Numbered from the stretch's first letter, positions 18,818 through 29,022 are shown. The stretch is DNA of 64,000 bases from Peptoniphilus obesi ph1 (GCF_000311865.1 NZ_HE978580.1:438673-502672); one strand, 5' to 3'. Notes: a model not told the origin generated them from the letters alone. Numbers and translations are program-made.

Positions 18818-19996
18818 CTATTTATTTCTTATAACTTTATCTTTTATAGCCTGTTCTTCTACTTTTTTAGCAACTAAATCAGATAAACCTTCTTTAAATA
18901 TATTAGGAATTATAAATTCTTCATTTATTTCTTTTTCTTCTATCGAGTTTGCTATTCCAAGAGCTGCTGCCATTTTCATGTTTTCAGTAATTTTTGTAGC
19001 AGATGCTTTTAATGCTCCCTTGAACAAACCAGGAAATGCCAAAACATTATTGATTTGATTTGGAAAATCTGATCTTCCTGTTGCAACTACTCTTGCTCCT
19101 GCATCAACCGCATCTTGGTAAGAGATTTCTGGTTCAGGATTTGCAAGTGCAAATATTATTGGATCTTTTTTCATTGATTTGACCATTTCTTTTGTAACAA
19201 TCCCTGCAGTAGATACTCCAATGAAAATATCAGATTTTTTCATAGCTTCTTCCAGACTAAGATTTTCATTGTTTTTATTTGTTATGTCAACAATTTCTTT
19301 TTTTACAAAATTATAATTTTCATAATTATCTTTGTTTAATATTCCCTTAGAATCAAAGCAATATATATTTTCTATGCCTATATTTTCTATCATTTTTATT
19401 ATTGAATATCCTGCAGCACCTGCTCCAGAGATTGTAAGAGTACAATCTTTAGAATCTTTTTTTACAAGTTTTAGAGCGTTTATTAATCCTGCTGTAACAA
19501 CAATTGCTGTTCCGTGTTGGTCGTCATGAAAAACTGGGATATCTAATTCTTCTATTAGTTTTCTTTCTATTTCAACACATCTTGGAGAAGATATATCTTC
19601 AAGGTTTATTCCACCAAAACTTGGAGCAAAAGCTTTTACGCAAGTTATAATTTCTTCTGAGTCTTGAGTGTCTAAAACTATTGGAACTGCATTTACATTT
19701 CCAAATTCCTTAAACAAGGCAGCTTTTCCCTCCATAACTGGTAAGGCTGCTTGAGATCCAATATTTCCAAGTCCAAGCACAGCACTTCCATCTGATACAA
19801 CTGCTATAACATTTCCCTTCCAAGTATATTTATAGGCATTTTCTTTATCTTTTTTTATTTCTTTACAAGGTTCAGCTACTCCAGGCGAATATGCTATTGA
19901 AAGATCTTCTTGATTTTCTATTTTACAATTCAAAGATGTTTGAATTTTCCCCTTCCATTCTTGGTGTTTTTTAAGTGCTTCTTTATAGTAATCCAT
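18818..19996 (-). CDS. NAD(P)-dependent malic enzyme (decarboxylating)
   Basis: 392 residues, the short bacterial form without a phosphotransacetylase domain. It converts malate to pyruvate and CO2. Seen: IAYSPGVAEPC near residue 30, the conserved Lys-Gly segment MEGKAALFKEFGNV, FHDDQHGTAIV near 155, the nucleotide-binding ISGAGAAGYSI near 185 and FALANPEPEIS near 280. It is monocistronic, convergent with tyrS. Cofactor preference cannot be decided by eye. Confidence 0.95.
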   Translation of the reverse strand: MDYYKEALKKHQEWKGKIQTSLNCKIENQEDLSIAYSPGVAEPCKEIKKDKENAYKYTWKGNVIAVVSDGSAVLGLGNIGSQAALPVMEGKAALFKEFGNVNAVPIVLDTQDSEEIITCVKAFAPSFGGINLEDISSPRCVEIERKLIEELDIPVFHDDQHGTAIVVTAGLINALKLVKKDSKDCTLTISGAGAAGYSIIKMIENIGIENIYCFDSKGILNKDNYENYNFVKKEIVDITNKNNENLSLEEAMKKSDIFIGVSTAGIVTKEMVKSMKKDPIIFALANPEPEISYQDAVDAGARVVATGRSDFPNQINNVLAFPGLFKGALKASATKITENMKMAAALGIANSIEEKEINEEFIIPNIFKEGLSDLVAKKVEEQAIKDKVIRNK

Positions 19997-20038
19997 AATT
20001 TCCTCCCCTTAAGTCTATTTTATTAAAAAAGAGAAAGA

Positions 20039-21202
20039 TTAACTTTCTCCTTTTAATATTTCTATTGCTTTTTGTAATTGTAAATCTGTGTCTAAATATT
20101 CATATCCTATACCCTTGATATCTTCTGGCAAGTCCACTTCTATGTCTGGTTTAATTCCTTTTTTATGAATATTTTCTCCATTCGGTGTAAAGTATTCAGA
20201 TGTTGTAAGTTTTATTCCATCTCCAGTTGGGAATTGTTTTGCTGTTTGAACTATGCCTTTTCCAAAACTTTTCTTCCCTATAATAGTTCCCGCCTTGTAA
20301 TCTCTTATGGCTCCTGCAACTATTTCTGATGCTGATGCTGATCCTTCATTTATAAGAACAGCTATTGGAAGATCTAATTTTTGTGGATCTGAATCAAATT
20401 CGAATACCTTATTTTTATTTTTATCTAAGGCATAAACAATTTTTCCCTCTGGCAAGATTCTATCGCAAACTTCTGCAGCAGTATCAACTATGCCTCCTGG
20501 ATTTCCTCTTAAATCAATTATTAAAGATTTTATATTTTGTTTTAAAAGATTATCTAATTGAGTATTAAATTCATCAGCAGTTTTTTCATCAAAACTTGTT
20601 ATTCCTATATAACCTATGTCATCGATTTTTTTAGAAATAACTGTTTCTATGCTGATCTCATCTCTTTTTATTTTAAGATCTTTCGTTTTTCCGGTTGAAG
20701 GTCTGTAGATTGTAATATCTACTTCTGTCCCTCTTTCTCCCTTCATGATTTCAGTTGCCTCTGTCAAACTATCTGCTGTGAATTCTTTTCCATTTACTTT
20801 TATTATCTTATCTTGTGCTTGAATTCCAGCCTTGTATGCAGGTGAATCTTTTATTGGAGAAATTACAGTTATTAAATTGTCTTCTCCCTTGGTTATAATT
20901 ACGCCTATGCCATAAAATTTACCTGTAGTAAATTCCATAAGCTTTTTATATTCTTCTTTTGTATAATATTCTGAATATGGATCATTAAGTGAAGCAACAA
21001 CTCCCTTTAATTTTCCAACTTCAAAATCATCTTCATCTACATCATATAAATAATATTTTTTTACAAAATCTTCTAGGTATTTTATTTTAATACTTTCTTC
21101 TTCTACTCCACTTCTTCCATAAGTTAGAGAAAGTGCAGTGAAAAGGTTGGTTCCAACTAGCAATAGTAGGACTAAGATACTTATTAGTACTTTTTTCTTC
21201 AT
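20039..21202 (-). CDS. S41 family C-terminal processing peptidase (CtpA-like)
   Basis: 387 residues. One N-terminal membrane anchor, a PDZ domain (about 85-165, GIGVIITKG and SPAYKAGIQAQDKI), and the S41 protease with Ser in NEGSASASEI near residue 289 and the Lys of the Ser-Lys dyad in KKSFGKGIVQ near 314. These proteases act outside the membrane on wall hydrolases and signalling proteins. It is the last gene of the ftsE-ftsX-M23 operon, 10 bases after the M23 gene, so regulated cutting of the hydrolase is a reasonable inference. Confidence 0.94.
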   Translation of the reverse strand: MKKKVLISILVLLLLVGTNLFTALSLTYGRSGVEEESIKIKYLEDFVKKYYLYDVDEDDFEVGKLKGVVASLNDPYSEYYTKEEYKKLMEFTTGKFYGIGVIITKGEDNLITVISPIKDSPAYKAGIQAQDKIIKVNGKEFTADSLTEATEIMKGERGTEVDITIYRPSTGKTKDLKIKRDEISIETVISKKIDDIGYIGITSFDEKTADEFNTQLDNLLKQNIKSLIIDLRGNPGGIVDTAAEVCDRILPEGKIVYALDKNKNKVFEFDSDPQKLDLPIAVLINEGSASASEIVAGAIRDYKAGTIIGKKSFGKGIVQTAKQFPTGDGIKLTTSEYFTPNGENIHKKGIKPDIEVDLPEDIKGIGYEYLDTDLQLQKAIEILKGES

Positions 21203-21211
21203 AGTCTCCTC

Positions 21212-22447
21212 CTATACATAATTTAACGGATTAACTGGCTTTCCATTAACTCTTACTTCAAAATGAAGATGGGGTCCAGTAGAAAGACCTGTGGATCCTA
21301 CTAGTGATATTACATCTCCTGCATTTACATGCTGCCCTGCGGAAACTTTTAAACTTGAATTGTGTGCATAAACTGTAACTATATCTCCATGATCAATCAT
21401 AACTACATTTCCATAACCACTCATCATCTTCGACATAATTACTGTGCCTGATTTTGCAGCAACAACTGATGTTCCAGTTGGAGCTGGTAAATCTATTCCG
21501 CTATGGAATTTAGAAGTTTTTAAAATTGGGTGATACCTATATCCAAAAGGAGAAGATATACTAGTATAGCCCGGCAATGGCCAAACTAAAGCACCTTGAG
21601 ATCTTGGAGCTGCTGCTATATTCTTTGGTGCTTGAAAATTACCTGGGTTACTTGCTTGCATGCTTGCTTTTCTCTCATTTTCTTTAGCCTTGCTAATTTC
21701 TTTTTGTAATCTAATAATTTCACTATCAAGACTTGCCCAGTCTGCTTGTGCCTTGTCAAACTCTGCCCTATATGCATCGATATTTGCTTCTAAGCTTGCC
21801 ATATATTGTTTTTTTGCTTCATTTGCAAGTTCAAAACTTTGCTTTTCACTAACTAAGTTAGCTTTTGCTATGTCCAATTGTTTTTTATCTTTCTCAAGAC
21901 TTGCCTTTTTAGCCTCGATTATGCCAACTTGCTCTTTTATGTATTCAACAAGCTCCCTATCAGCACTAGAAATTGAAACAATAATTTCATTATTTCTTAT
22001 CAAGTCTTCCATGCTTTTTGAATTTAATATAACTTCTAAATAAGATGCCCTGCTATTCATATACATGGCTCTTACTCTTTCTTGGAAAAGCTCTTTTTTC
22101 TCATCTAAGTTTCTTTGCGCCTCATCAAGTTCTTCTTGAGTTTTTGATATTTGACTATTTAAGTCATTAATCTTTACTTGAAGAGAATTTATATTGCTTG
22201 AAAGACTATTTATTTGCTTATCAAGGTCTGCTATTTCTGAATTAACCTTATTTACATCTTTTTGTGTATTATCGATTACTGCCTTTTTTGATTTGATTTG
22301 ATCTTGAAGTTTACTCTTTTGATTTATTTTTTCCTGTCTTTGTTTTTCTAGCTGGGAACTTCCAGCATTTACCGTTGCTGGCAAAAGCAAAGACAAGGAC
22401 AGGGCAGCAACTGTCAATTTAGTTTTCTTATTATTAAAATTAAACAT
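21212..22447 (-). CDS. Secreted coiled-coil M23 endopeptidase (EnvC/PcsB-like) partnering FtsEX
   Basis: 411 residues. Signal peptide (about 1-28, [14 protein letters not shown]), a long coiled coil (about 30-260) rich in Lys, Glu, Gln and Ala, a linker, and a LytM/M23 domain (about 285-411) with zinc motif HSGID near residue 313 and HLHFEVR near 397, so it should be catalytically competent. Coiled-coil wall hydrolases encoded with FtsEX are activated by the ABC complex at the septum (E. coli EnvC, pneumococcal PcsB). The start overlaps the end of ftsX by 8 bases. Confidence 0.94.
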   Translation of the reverse strand: MFNFNNKKTKLTVAALSLSLLLPATVNAGSSQLEKQRQEKINQKSKLQDQIKSKKAVIDNTQKDVNKVNSEIADLDKQINSLSSNINSLQVKINDLNSQISKTQEELDEAQRNLDEKKELFQERVRAMYMNSRASYLEVILNSKSMEDLIRNNEIIVSISSADRELVEYIKEQVGIIEAKKASLEKDKKQLDIAKANLVSEKQSFELANEAKKQYMASLEANIDAYRAEFDKAQADWASLDSEIIRLQKEISKAKENERKASMQASNPGNFQAPKNIAAAPRSQGALVWPLPGYTSISSPFGYRYHPILKTSKFHSGIDLPAPTGTSVVAAKSGTVIMSKMMSGYGNVVMIDHGDIVTVYAHNSSLKVSAGQHVNAGDVISLVGSTGLSTGPHLHFEVRVNGKPVNPLNYV

Positions 22448-23336
22448 CTAAAAACCTTCCTGTTGATAGTAGTGAACCTAAGTAACCAACACCTATACCT
22501 ATGCATAAAAATATAACTGAAACATTTTGATAAATACTTTTAGGATCCAATAAATTTATTCCATAATTTTGTATAAAACCATCTACTCTGCCATAATAAT
22601 AACAATAAACATTATAAACTATGGCAAAAGCTATCAAAGCTCCAAGGATTCCAAAAATAATTCCTTCTATTAAAAATGGACTCCTTATGTATAAATCACT
22701 AGCTCCTACATATTTCATTATATTTATTTCTCTTTGTCTATTTGATACTCCAATTTTTACTGTATTATGTATTATTACAACTGAAACTAAAAATAGGACA
22801 AATACTATTGCATATCCAATATACTTAACGCCTCTTTCGATATTTATCATCTTATTTATTAGGTCATAGTGGTAGTCGATTTTTTCGATTTCTTCACGAC
22901 CTTCTAGCATGCCTGCAATTTCTTTAGAATAAGATAAATCTTTTAGAGATATATCTAAAGAGGCTGGTAGGGTATCTTCTTCTACCGAATTTAAAATATC
23001 AGAATTTTCCCCAAAGCTTTCTTTAAAAATTTCTAGAGCTTCTTGCTTTGAAGTATAGTTTACTTCCTTTACTCTTTTATCATTCGCTAAAACATCTATC
23101 AAATCATTAACTTGATCTGCTGAAACATTATCTTCTAAATATACAACAACCTTATCTAACTCATCTCCCAAGCGATAAACTGTTGAATTTATTCCTAATA
23201 CTAAGATAAAAACAAAGCCAAATAAAGTTAGCATTGAACCTATAGATACAATAGATATAAGAGACATGCCAGAATTTCTAAAAATACCTAAAAATGCTTC
23301 TTTAATTACATTAATTATTTGGCGAATTATTTTCAT
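22440..23336 (-). CDS. ftsX: Cell division protein FtsX
   Basis: 298 residues. Four membrane segments: one near the N-terminus (about 20-45) and three in the C-terminal half, with a large outer loop (about 50-165) that in FtsX contacts the wall hydrolase. The ATG at 23336 is chosen because GGGTGG lies five bases before it; the GTG three codons upstream falls within the site. It overlaps the end of ftsE by 26 bases. FtsX with FtsE passes an ATP-driven signal to the M23 enzyme encoded next. Confidence 0.95.
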   Translation of the reverse strand: MKIIRQIINVIKEAFLGIFRNSGMSLISIVSIGSMLTLFGFVFILVLGINSTVYRLGDELDKVVVYLEDNVSADQVNDLIDVLANDKRVKEVNYTSKQEALEIFKESFGENSDILNSVEEDTLPASLDISLKDLSYSKEIAGMLEGREEIEKIDYHYDLINKMINIERGVKYIGYAIVFVLFLVSVVIIHNTVKIGVSNRQREINIMKYVGASDLYIRSPFLIEGIIFGILGALIAFAIVYNVYCYYYGRVDGFIQNYGINLLDPKSIYQNVSVIFLCIGIGVGYLGSLLSTGRFLDV

Positions 23337-24009
23337 AATATCCACCCTTTTCTATATCTTTGACCACATGACCATCAGCCAAACTGATAACATGCCTTTG
23401 CATATCATTTACAATATTTACAGCATGAGTTGCCATTATTACAGTTATACCTTTTTTATTAATTTTAATAAGGGCATTTATTATATCCCATGCGGTTTCT
23501 TCATCTAGATTTCCTGTTGGTTCATCACAAACTAAAACAGGTGCATTGTTTACTATTGCTCTTGCTATAGAAACTCTTTGCTTTTCTCCACCTGATAATT
23601 GGTCTGGATATTCATTTGCTTTATTAGATAAGTTTACAAGTTCTAAAACTTCATCAACTGCTTTTTTGATATTAGCCTTACTTTCTCCTTGAATTTCTAA
23701 GGCATAAGCAATATTTTCAAAAACAGTTTTCTTATCTAATAGTCTGTAATCTTGAAATACAACAGATATATCTCTGCGAAGCTTTGGTATTTGAGATTTT
23801 CTTAATTTAGTTATATCTTCTCCATCTAGTAAAATCCTACCTCTGCTTACTTGTTCTTCTCTAATTAATAATTTAATTAAAGTTGACTTACCAGCTCCGC
23901 TAGGACCTACAAGAAATACAAAATCCCCACTTGGAATTTTAAAATTTATATTCGATGCGGCTACTACACCATTTGAATATTCTTTAAAAACATTTTCAAA
24001 TTGAATCAT
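23311..24009 (-). CDS. ftsE: Cell division ATP-binding protein FtsE
   Basis: 232 residues. Walker A GPSGAGKST near residue 35, Q-loop VFQDYRLL, signature LSGGEKQR near 138, Walker B VLVCDEPTGNLD near 160 and the H-loop THAVNIV. The sequence QMQRHVISLADGHV-like tail is typical of FtsE. First gene of the ftsE-ftsX-M23-ctpA operon; divergent from the 5-formyl-THF cyclo-ligase gene. Confidence 0.96.
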   Translation of the reverse strand: MIQFENVFKEYSNGVVAASNINFKIPSGDFVFLVGPSGAGKSTLIKLLIREEQVSRGRILLDGEDITKLRKSQIPKLRRDISVVFQDYRLLDKKTVFENIAYALEIQGESKANIKKAVDEVLELVNLSNKANEYPDQLSGGEKQRVSIARAIVNNAPVLVCDEPTGNLDEETAWDIINALIKINKKGITVIMATHAVNIVNDMQRHVISLADGHVVKDIEKGGYYENNSPNN

Positions 24010-24154
24010 ATATTTTTCCTTTCATTATCAATTAATTATTATATTACAGAACGGTTACAAAATACAAGTCTATTACTTAAATCTTCACATTTCTAAAGAA
24101 TTTACATTTTTTAAAATTATATAAATTTTTTATTCAAGATTTTCAATATTAGTG

Positions 24155-24160
24155 TATAAT
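24155..24160 (+). promoter_or_regulatory. Extended -10 promoter of the cyclo-ligase/CofE-like operon
   Basis: TGTATAAT gives an extended -10 ending at 24160, about 20 bases before the ATG at 24181. The -35 (TTCAAG near 24133) is weak. Confidence 0.5.
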
Positions 24161-24180
24161 ATTAGCGGTGGAGTGATTAT

Positions 24181-24755
24181 ATGAATAAAAAAGATTTTAG
24201 ATCTCTTATGTTAAAAAAAGAAATGACTTGAATCAAGACTACATTGACCAAGCGAACAAATCAATTTCAAAAAACTTTTTAGATCTAAACCTATACAAAA
24301 ACAGTCAAAACATTTTTATTTTTGTCAGCTACAAAAAAGAAATCCACACTCATGAAATTATCAAGACAGCATTAAAAGATGGAAAAAATATTTATATACC
24401 TATTGTAAATAGGGAAACTATGTTAATGGATGTTTCTCATTTACATTCTTTTGATGATCTCAAAGAAAATTACATGGGAATCTTAGAGCCAGTCAAGGAA
24501 GATTACGATATAGTTGATCCTAATATAATCGACCTTGTAGTAACACCTGGTCTTGCCTTTGATAAAGCTGGATACAGAATTGGTTATGGCGGAGGATTTT
24601 ATGATAAATTTTTTGCTAGTCTGACAAATAATCCCCTAAAGATGGGAATAGGTTATGACAAACAGTTAGTTAAAAATGTAGTACATGATTCTAATGATAA
24701 GCCTTTGGACTATTTTTTAAGTGAAAAAGGTTTATACAAACTAGGAGGAAATTAA
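24181..24755 (+). CDS. 5-formyltetrahydrofolate cyclo-ligase, N-terminus out of frame
   Basis: The enzyme makes 5,10-methenyl-THF from 5-formyl-THF. The body reads from 24228 (175 residues) with the family motifs TPGLAFDKAGYRIGYGGGFYD and the C-terminal IGYDKQ. The natural start is the ATG at 24181, with GGTGGAG before it, reading MNKKDFRSLMLKK and then stopping at TGA 24229-24231. A -1 shift at the A7 run 24213-24219 restores KKRNDLNQDYI, the expected ATP-binding N-terminus. Either a base was lost (in the genome or the assembly), or slippage at A-AAA-AAA-G occurs. A TTG at 24228 overlaps the stop and could allow reinitiation. Confidence 0.85.
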
Positions 24756-25933
24756 TGCAAAGATATTTTGGTACAGTTGTTAGAGGTGTTAGAACCCCAA
24801 TAGTAAAAAAAGGTGATGATCTAGTTAAAATTGTCACAGATTCTGTAATTAAAGCTGTTGAATCTGAAGATATAGCTTTTAAAGATAAAGATGTAATTGC
24901 GGTTACAGAATCACTTGTTGCAAGAGCACAAGGAAACTATGCTACTATTGAACAAATTGCTGAAGATATTAAGAAAAAATATACTGGCGATGAAATAGGA
25001 CTAGTTTTTCCTATTCTAAGTAGAAATAGATTTTCTATAATTCTTAAAGCATTTGCATTAACTGGTAAAAAATTACACATACTTTTATCTTATCCATCTG
25101 ATGAAGTTGGTAACCATTTAATGGATAGAAAACTACTTTATATCAAACACATAAATCCATATTCTGATACTCTAGAAGAAAAAGAATATAGAGAAATCTT
25201 CGGAGAAGAAGTAAAACATAAATTTACTGGTATCGATTATGTAAGTTTATATAAAGAAATTGCTCCAAATAGTGAAGTTCATTTTTCTAATGATCCTAAA
25301 ACAATTTTAAATTATACAAAAGATATCTGTGTTTGCTCAATCCATACTAGAGACTTAGTTAAGGTTGAATTAAAAGATGCAGGTGCTAACACAGTATATG
25401 GACTAGATGATATACTTAACGAACCTGTTGATGGTTCAGGTTTTAATAAAGAATATGGTGTTTTGGGAAGCAATATGTCAAGCCATGACTATGTTAAGCT
25501 TTTCCCTCGTGATGGAGATGAATTTGTAAAGGCAGTTCAAAAAAATCTTATAGATTATTCTGGTAAACAAGTTGAAGTTATGATTTATGGAGATGGTGCT
25601 TTTAAAGATCCTGTTGGACAAATTTGGGAACTAGCTGACCCAGTTGTATCCCCTGCCCACACTGATGGACTTGTTGGAACACCTCATGAATTAAAGATTA
25701 AATATATAGCCGATACAGAGCTTTCAGATATGTCAAAAGAAGAAGCTGAATCCTTATTAAAACAAAAAATCAATAATAAAAACTATTCAAACCCTGAAGC
25801 TAATCTTGGAACCACTCCAAGAAGAATTACAGACTTGTTAGGATCACTTGCTGATTTAACTTCTGGTTCTGGCGATAAGGGAACTCCTGTAGTTTTCATA
25901 TCTGGTTATTTCGATAACTTCGCAAGTGAATGA
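24755..25933 (+). CDS. CofE-like (coenzyme F420-0:L-glutamate ligase family) protein
   Basis: 392 residues. Belongs to the F420-0:gamma-glutamyl ligase fold family: TVVRGVRTPIVKKGDDL, DKDVIAVTESLVARAQGN near residue 45, FPILSRNRFS near 90, YGDGAFKDPVGQIWELADP near 270 and a Gly-rich C-terminus. Firmicutes of this type are not known to make F420, so the substrate is uncertain. The start ATG overlaps the cyclo-ligase stop (TAATG) with AGGAGG upstream, so the two are coupled. A folate- or glutamate-related role is suggested by that pairing, not proven. Confidence 0.85.
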   Translation: MQRYFGTVVRGVRTPIVKKGDDLVKIVTDSVIKAVESEDIAFKDKDVIAVTESLVARAQGNYATIEQIAEDIKKKYTGDEIGLVFPILSRNRFSIILKAFALTGKKLHILLSYPSDEVGNHLMDRKLLYIKHINPYSDTLEEKEYREIFGEEVKHKFTGIDYVSLYKEIAPNSEVHFSNDPKTILNYTKDICVCSIHTRDLVKVELKDAGANTVYGLDDILNEPVDGSGFNKEYGVLGSNMSSHDYVKLFPRDGDEFVKAVQKNLIDYSGKQVEVMIYGDGAFKDPVGQIWELADPVVSPAHTDGLVGTPHELKIKYIADTELSDMSKEEAESLLKQKINNKNYSNPEANLGTTPRRITDLLGSLADLTSGSGDKGTPVVFISGYFDNFASE

Positions 25934-25971
25934 GATTAAATTATTGATCTTTTAAATTTTAAAACATTGAT

Positions 25972-26006
25972 AAAAAGACTGTGGAATATTTTCTACAGTC
26001 TTTTTT
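25972..26006 (+). terminator. Terminator after CofE-like gene
   Basis: AAAGACTGTGGAA / TTCTACAGTCTTT (one G-U) followed by TTT. It ends the cyclo-ligase operon. Confidence 0.85.
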
Positions 26007-26112
26007 ATATGTATAGATTTTCTTATATGATAAAAGAATAAGATTTTTATTTATTTTTATATTTTAAGGGCCGATAAATGATGTATAATATCAATTATAT
26101 TAGGAGGTTACA

Positions 26113-27495
26113 ATGAAAAAAATAAATTTAGACTTACCTGTTGCAAATTTAGTTGAAGAATATCCAGAACTTAAAAATATTTTAACGGATTTAGGCTTTA
26201 CTGAAATAGTGAATCCAACTGCCCTTTCCACAGTCGGAAAAGTAGTAACTTTAAAAAAGGGTTCTCTTATAAAAAATATAGATTTGGGAAAGATTGTAAA
26301 AAAATTAGAAGACGAAGGTTTTGAAGTCCTTAACTCAGGAATAAACTCTAATGAAGAAGAAAATATTTTAGAAGAAAACTTGAGCGAAAATAAAGAAAAC
26401 AACAAAGAAGATAGACTCGAACTTTTAAAATCTTATATACAAAGACTTAGTCAGGGACAAGATCTTGAAGAAGTAAGAAAAGACTTTGTAAAAAACTTTA
26501 AAGATGTTTCTTCCGAAGAAATTATGGAAGCAGAACAATCCCTTATACTTGGTGGAGTTCCGCTTGAAAAAGTTCAAAAACTTTGCGATATCCATTCTGC
26601 CCTATTTCATGACCAAGATATTATTGACCAAAGTGGCAAGGACTTAGAAAAAGTGCCTGGTCATCCCTTAAATATCTTATCTTTAGAAAATAAAGAAATA
26701 AAAAATCTAGTTGAAAATATAAAAAATAGTCAAGATAAATTGCCTGAAATAAAAAAACTTCTAGCCATAAATTCTCATTACGGCAAGAAGGCTGGACTTA
26801 TCTATCCTCTTTTAAAAACAAAATATAAAATAAATGGTCCTAGCGATGTTATGTGGGGAGTGGATGATGAAATAAGAAAATCTCTTTCACAGATTGTAAA
26901 ATCTAAAAGCTATGATGAAAAAGATTTAGAACAAGTTTTAAATAGAGTTGAAGAGATGATCTATAAAGAAGAAAATATCTTATTCCCTATTTTAAAAGAC
27001 AACTTTACAGAAGATGAATGGAATAAAATTTATGCTGACCTAAGCGAATACGGACTTGATCTTCTTGGAGATATTCCAATTTGGAAGGACTATATAGAAA
27101 AAGAAAAAATAAAAAACGAAAATTCTACAAGTTTAAATTTTGAAACTGGATCTTTGACAGCTAAAGAAGCAATTCAAATTTTTAGAACTATCGATGCAGA
27201 ACTAACATTTATAGACAAAGATGACATAGTTAGATACTATTCTGAAGGCGAAAATAAAATTTTCCCAAGACCAAAATCTTGCCTTGGAAGAGATGTTACT
27301 TCATGTCATCCACCAAAGGTAGTTCCTATTGTAAAGAACTTACTAGAAGATTTTAAAAATAAAAAACGCGACCGTCTAGTAGTATGTAGAAAAATTAAAG
27401 GCAGGGACATCTTAGTCAAGTATCTAGCAATTTATGATAATGGAAACTACATTGGTACTTTAGAAACTGTCGAAGATATAAGTGAATATAAATAA
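26113..27495 (+). CDS. DUF438 protein with DUF1858, hemerythrin-like and PAS domains
   Basis: 460 residues. Residues 1-75 are a DUF1858-type domain (PVANLVEEYPELKNILTDLG). Residues about 100-170 are DUF438 (LLKSYIQRLSQGQDLEEVRK, EAEQSLILGGVPLEKVQKLC). Residues about 175-330 contain His/Glu positions of a hemerythrin-like fold (DIHSALFHDQ, NSHYGKKAGLIYPLL, RVEEMIYKEENILFPIL). The C-terminus (about 345-460) is a PAS domain with RPKSCLGRDVTSCHPPK. Such proteins are thought to sense oxygen, NO or redox state; the target is unknown. Start supported by AGGAGG. Confidence 0.9.
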   Translation: MKKINLDLPVANLVEEYPELKNILTDLGFTEIVNPTALSTVGKVVTLKKGSLIKNIDLGKIVKKLEDEGFEVLNSGINSNEEENILEENLSENKENNKEDRLELLKSYIQRLSQGQDLEEVRKDFVKNFKDVSSEEIMEAEQSLILGGVPLEKVQKLCDIHSALFHDQDIIDQSGKDLEKVPGHPLNILSLENKEIKNLVENIKNSQDKLPEIKKLLAINSHYGKKAGLIYPLLKTKYKINGPSDVMWGVDDEIRKSLSQIVKSKSYDEKDLEQVLNRVEEMIYKEENILFPILKDNFTEDEWNKIYADLSEYGLDLLGDIPIWKDYIEKEKIKNENSTSLNFETGSLTAKEAIQIFRTIDAELTFIDKDDIVRYYSEGENKIFPRPKSCLGRDVTSCHPPKVVPIVKNLLEDFKNKKRDRLVVCRKIKGRDILVKYLAIYDNGNYIGTLETVEDISEYK

Positions 27496-27496
27496 T

Positions 27497-27523
27497 AAAA
27501 GCCACTATCAAAGTGGCTTTTTA
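27497..27523 (+). terminator. Terminator after DUF438 gene
   Basis: AAAAGCCACT / AGTGGCTTTT with loop ATCAA and a TTTTT tail, directly behind the stop codon. Confidence 0.88.
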
Positions 27524-27765
27524 TTTTATAAAAAATTTATAATATTTTGAATTGCAAAAGAATTTCATAAAATATTATAAGCTTTAAAATTCTCTAGTAT
27601 AAATAATTTTTACTTTACATACTCTAGCATATTTTATAACTCACCCCATGAAAATGAGCATAAATTTTCTATTTCTCAATTCGTCTATAGAAAAGTAGCA
27701 TATTAATTTTTAAATTTTATAATTTATTTATACTAATTCATGTTTAAGATAATACTAATTTCTAA
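27524..27765. other. AT-rich gap between convergent operons
   Basis: About 240 bases between two terminators of convergent transcripts. On both strands only short stop-ridden readings were found; no promoter pair, tRNA or repeat was recognised. Confidence 0.6.
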
Positions 27766-27802
27766 TAAAAAAAAATCAGAGACCATCTTTTAAGACAGTC
27801 CC
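27766..27802 (-). terminator. Terminator of the iron-transport operon
   Basis: Minus-strand GGGACTGTCTT / AAGATGGTCTC pair over 11 positions with several G-U pairs, followed by TGATTTTTTTT. It lies about 20 bases beyond the last permease gene. Confidence 0.7.
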
Positions 27803-27819
27803 TTTAAAATTTCTATATT

Positions 27820-29022
27820 TTAATCATTATCTCTTTGCATCAATAGTAATTCTTCTTTATTCATTTTATTAATAGCAATAATTGAAGATATTGGTCCTAA
27901 CAATGTTCCCAAAATTATTACTATTATTAACATTAAAATCATAAGGAATATATTCGGTCTTAAAAAAGGCATATTCAAAAGTGATGAAAATGCATTATTG
28001 AAAGTTATACTTAAAACAAAGGAAACAACAGAACCTATGACTGCACCTGTACCATTAATTAGCATAGATTCAATAAGAACTAATTCACTGAGTTTTTTCT
28101 TTGTTGCTCCTAATATCCTTATGGTTGCAAATTCTCTTTTCCTTTCCTTAACTGATAAGGTATTTACAAGACTTAAAATAAAGAAAGCTAGTATCCAAAT
28201 TAAAGCTATCAATATATACACATATACAAGCATGTTTTTTGCTGAATCTGAAACTTCTGTCATTATTTTTTTTGGCAATAAAGGATACACTTTTTCTTTT
28301 TTAAATTCTTCTTTAATAAGTTTTTGAATTGTTTTTGGATCTTTGTTTTTTTCAACTTTTACTAAAATAGAAGATATATCATCTTTTTTTGCCGCTGGAT
28401 GATTAATTATCTTTTCATATTCCTCGGCTAATCTATGAGTTTCTTCTATTGTCATAAAAACTGAACTATCAAAACCCATGCCAGTTTTTGCAAGCCTACC
28501 TCTTATCTCAAATTCTTGATTAAAAAATTTAACCTTATGATTAATATCCCCCACAATGTTAGCGCCTACAACAACTTGCCCAGCTTTAATTGGAGTTTTG
28601 ATCTGTTTTTCAAGCCAAGGTTTAACGCTAAAGTCATCAGAAAAGTCAATTCCTATAACTTGAATGGGAAAAGAACAGCATCCAGCAGAAAGTGTAGCTA
28701 GATAAACTTGGCCACAAGCTTTTTCTACGCCAGGTATTTTTTTTACTCTATTTAATATATCCTTGTCAAAAAAAAATGTATTAGGTTCTCCCCTTAATAT
28801 TGCACCTGTAATTTTAGAATCATAACCTTCTGGAACTACTATAATGTCTGCTCCCATCCTATCGGATAAAGATTTCATGCCATTTTTAAGAGAAAAAATT
28901 ATAAATGATGACATGAATAAAATAAAAGTTAAAATTCCTACAAGAAAAATCAAGGTAATTGACCTTGTCTTCTTATTTTCTATATTCTTTTTTGCTAAAT
29001 TAATTGTGTATAAATCTTTCAT
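27820..29022 (-). CDS. FtsX-like ABC permease (third permease of iron operon)
   Basis: 400 residues in the MacB/LolC topology: one N-terminal membrane segment (about 22-45), a large outer domain (about 50-255, with ADIIVVPEGYD) and three C-terminal segments (about 265-290, 320-345, 355-385). The cytoplasmic motif KERKREFATIRILGATKKKL is typical. No ATPase lies next to it; the first ATPase of the operon (35941-36618) or the second (29444-30163) must drive it. Its start shares one base with the stop of the FMN-binding gene. Substrate unknown. Confidence 0.88.
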   Translation of the reverse strand: MKDLYTINLAKKNIENKKTRSITLIFLVGILTFILFMSSFIIFSLKNGMKSLSDRMGADIIVVPEGYDSKITGAILRGEPNTFFFDKDILNRVKKIPGVEKACGQVYLATLSAGCCSFPIQVIGIDFSDDFSVKPWLEKQIKTPIKAGQVVVGANIVGDINHKVKFFNQEFEIRGRLAKTGMGFDSSVFMTIEETHRLAEEYEKIINHPAAKKDDISSILVKVEKNKDPKTIQKLIKEEFKKEKVYPLLPKKIMTEVSDSAKNMLVYVYILIALIWILAFFILSLVNTLSVKERKREFATIRILGATKKKLSELVLIESMLINGTGAVIGSVVSFVLSITFNNAFSSLLNMPFLRPNIFLMILMLIIVIILGTLLGPISSIIAINKMNKEELLLMQRDND

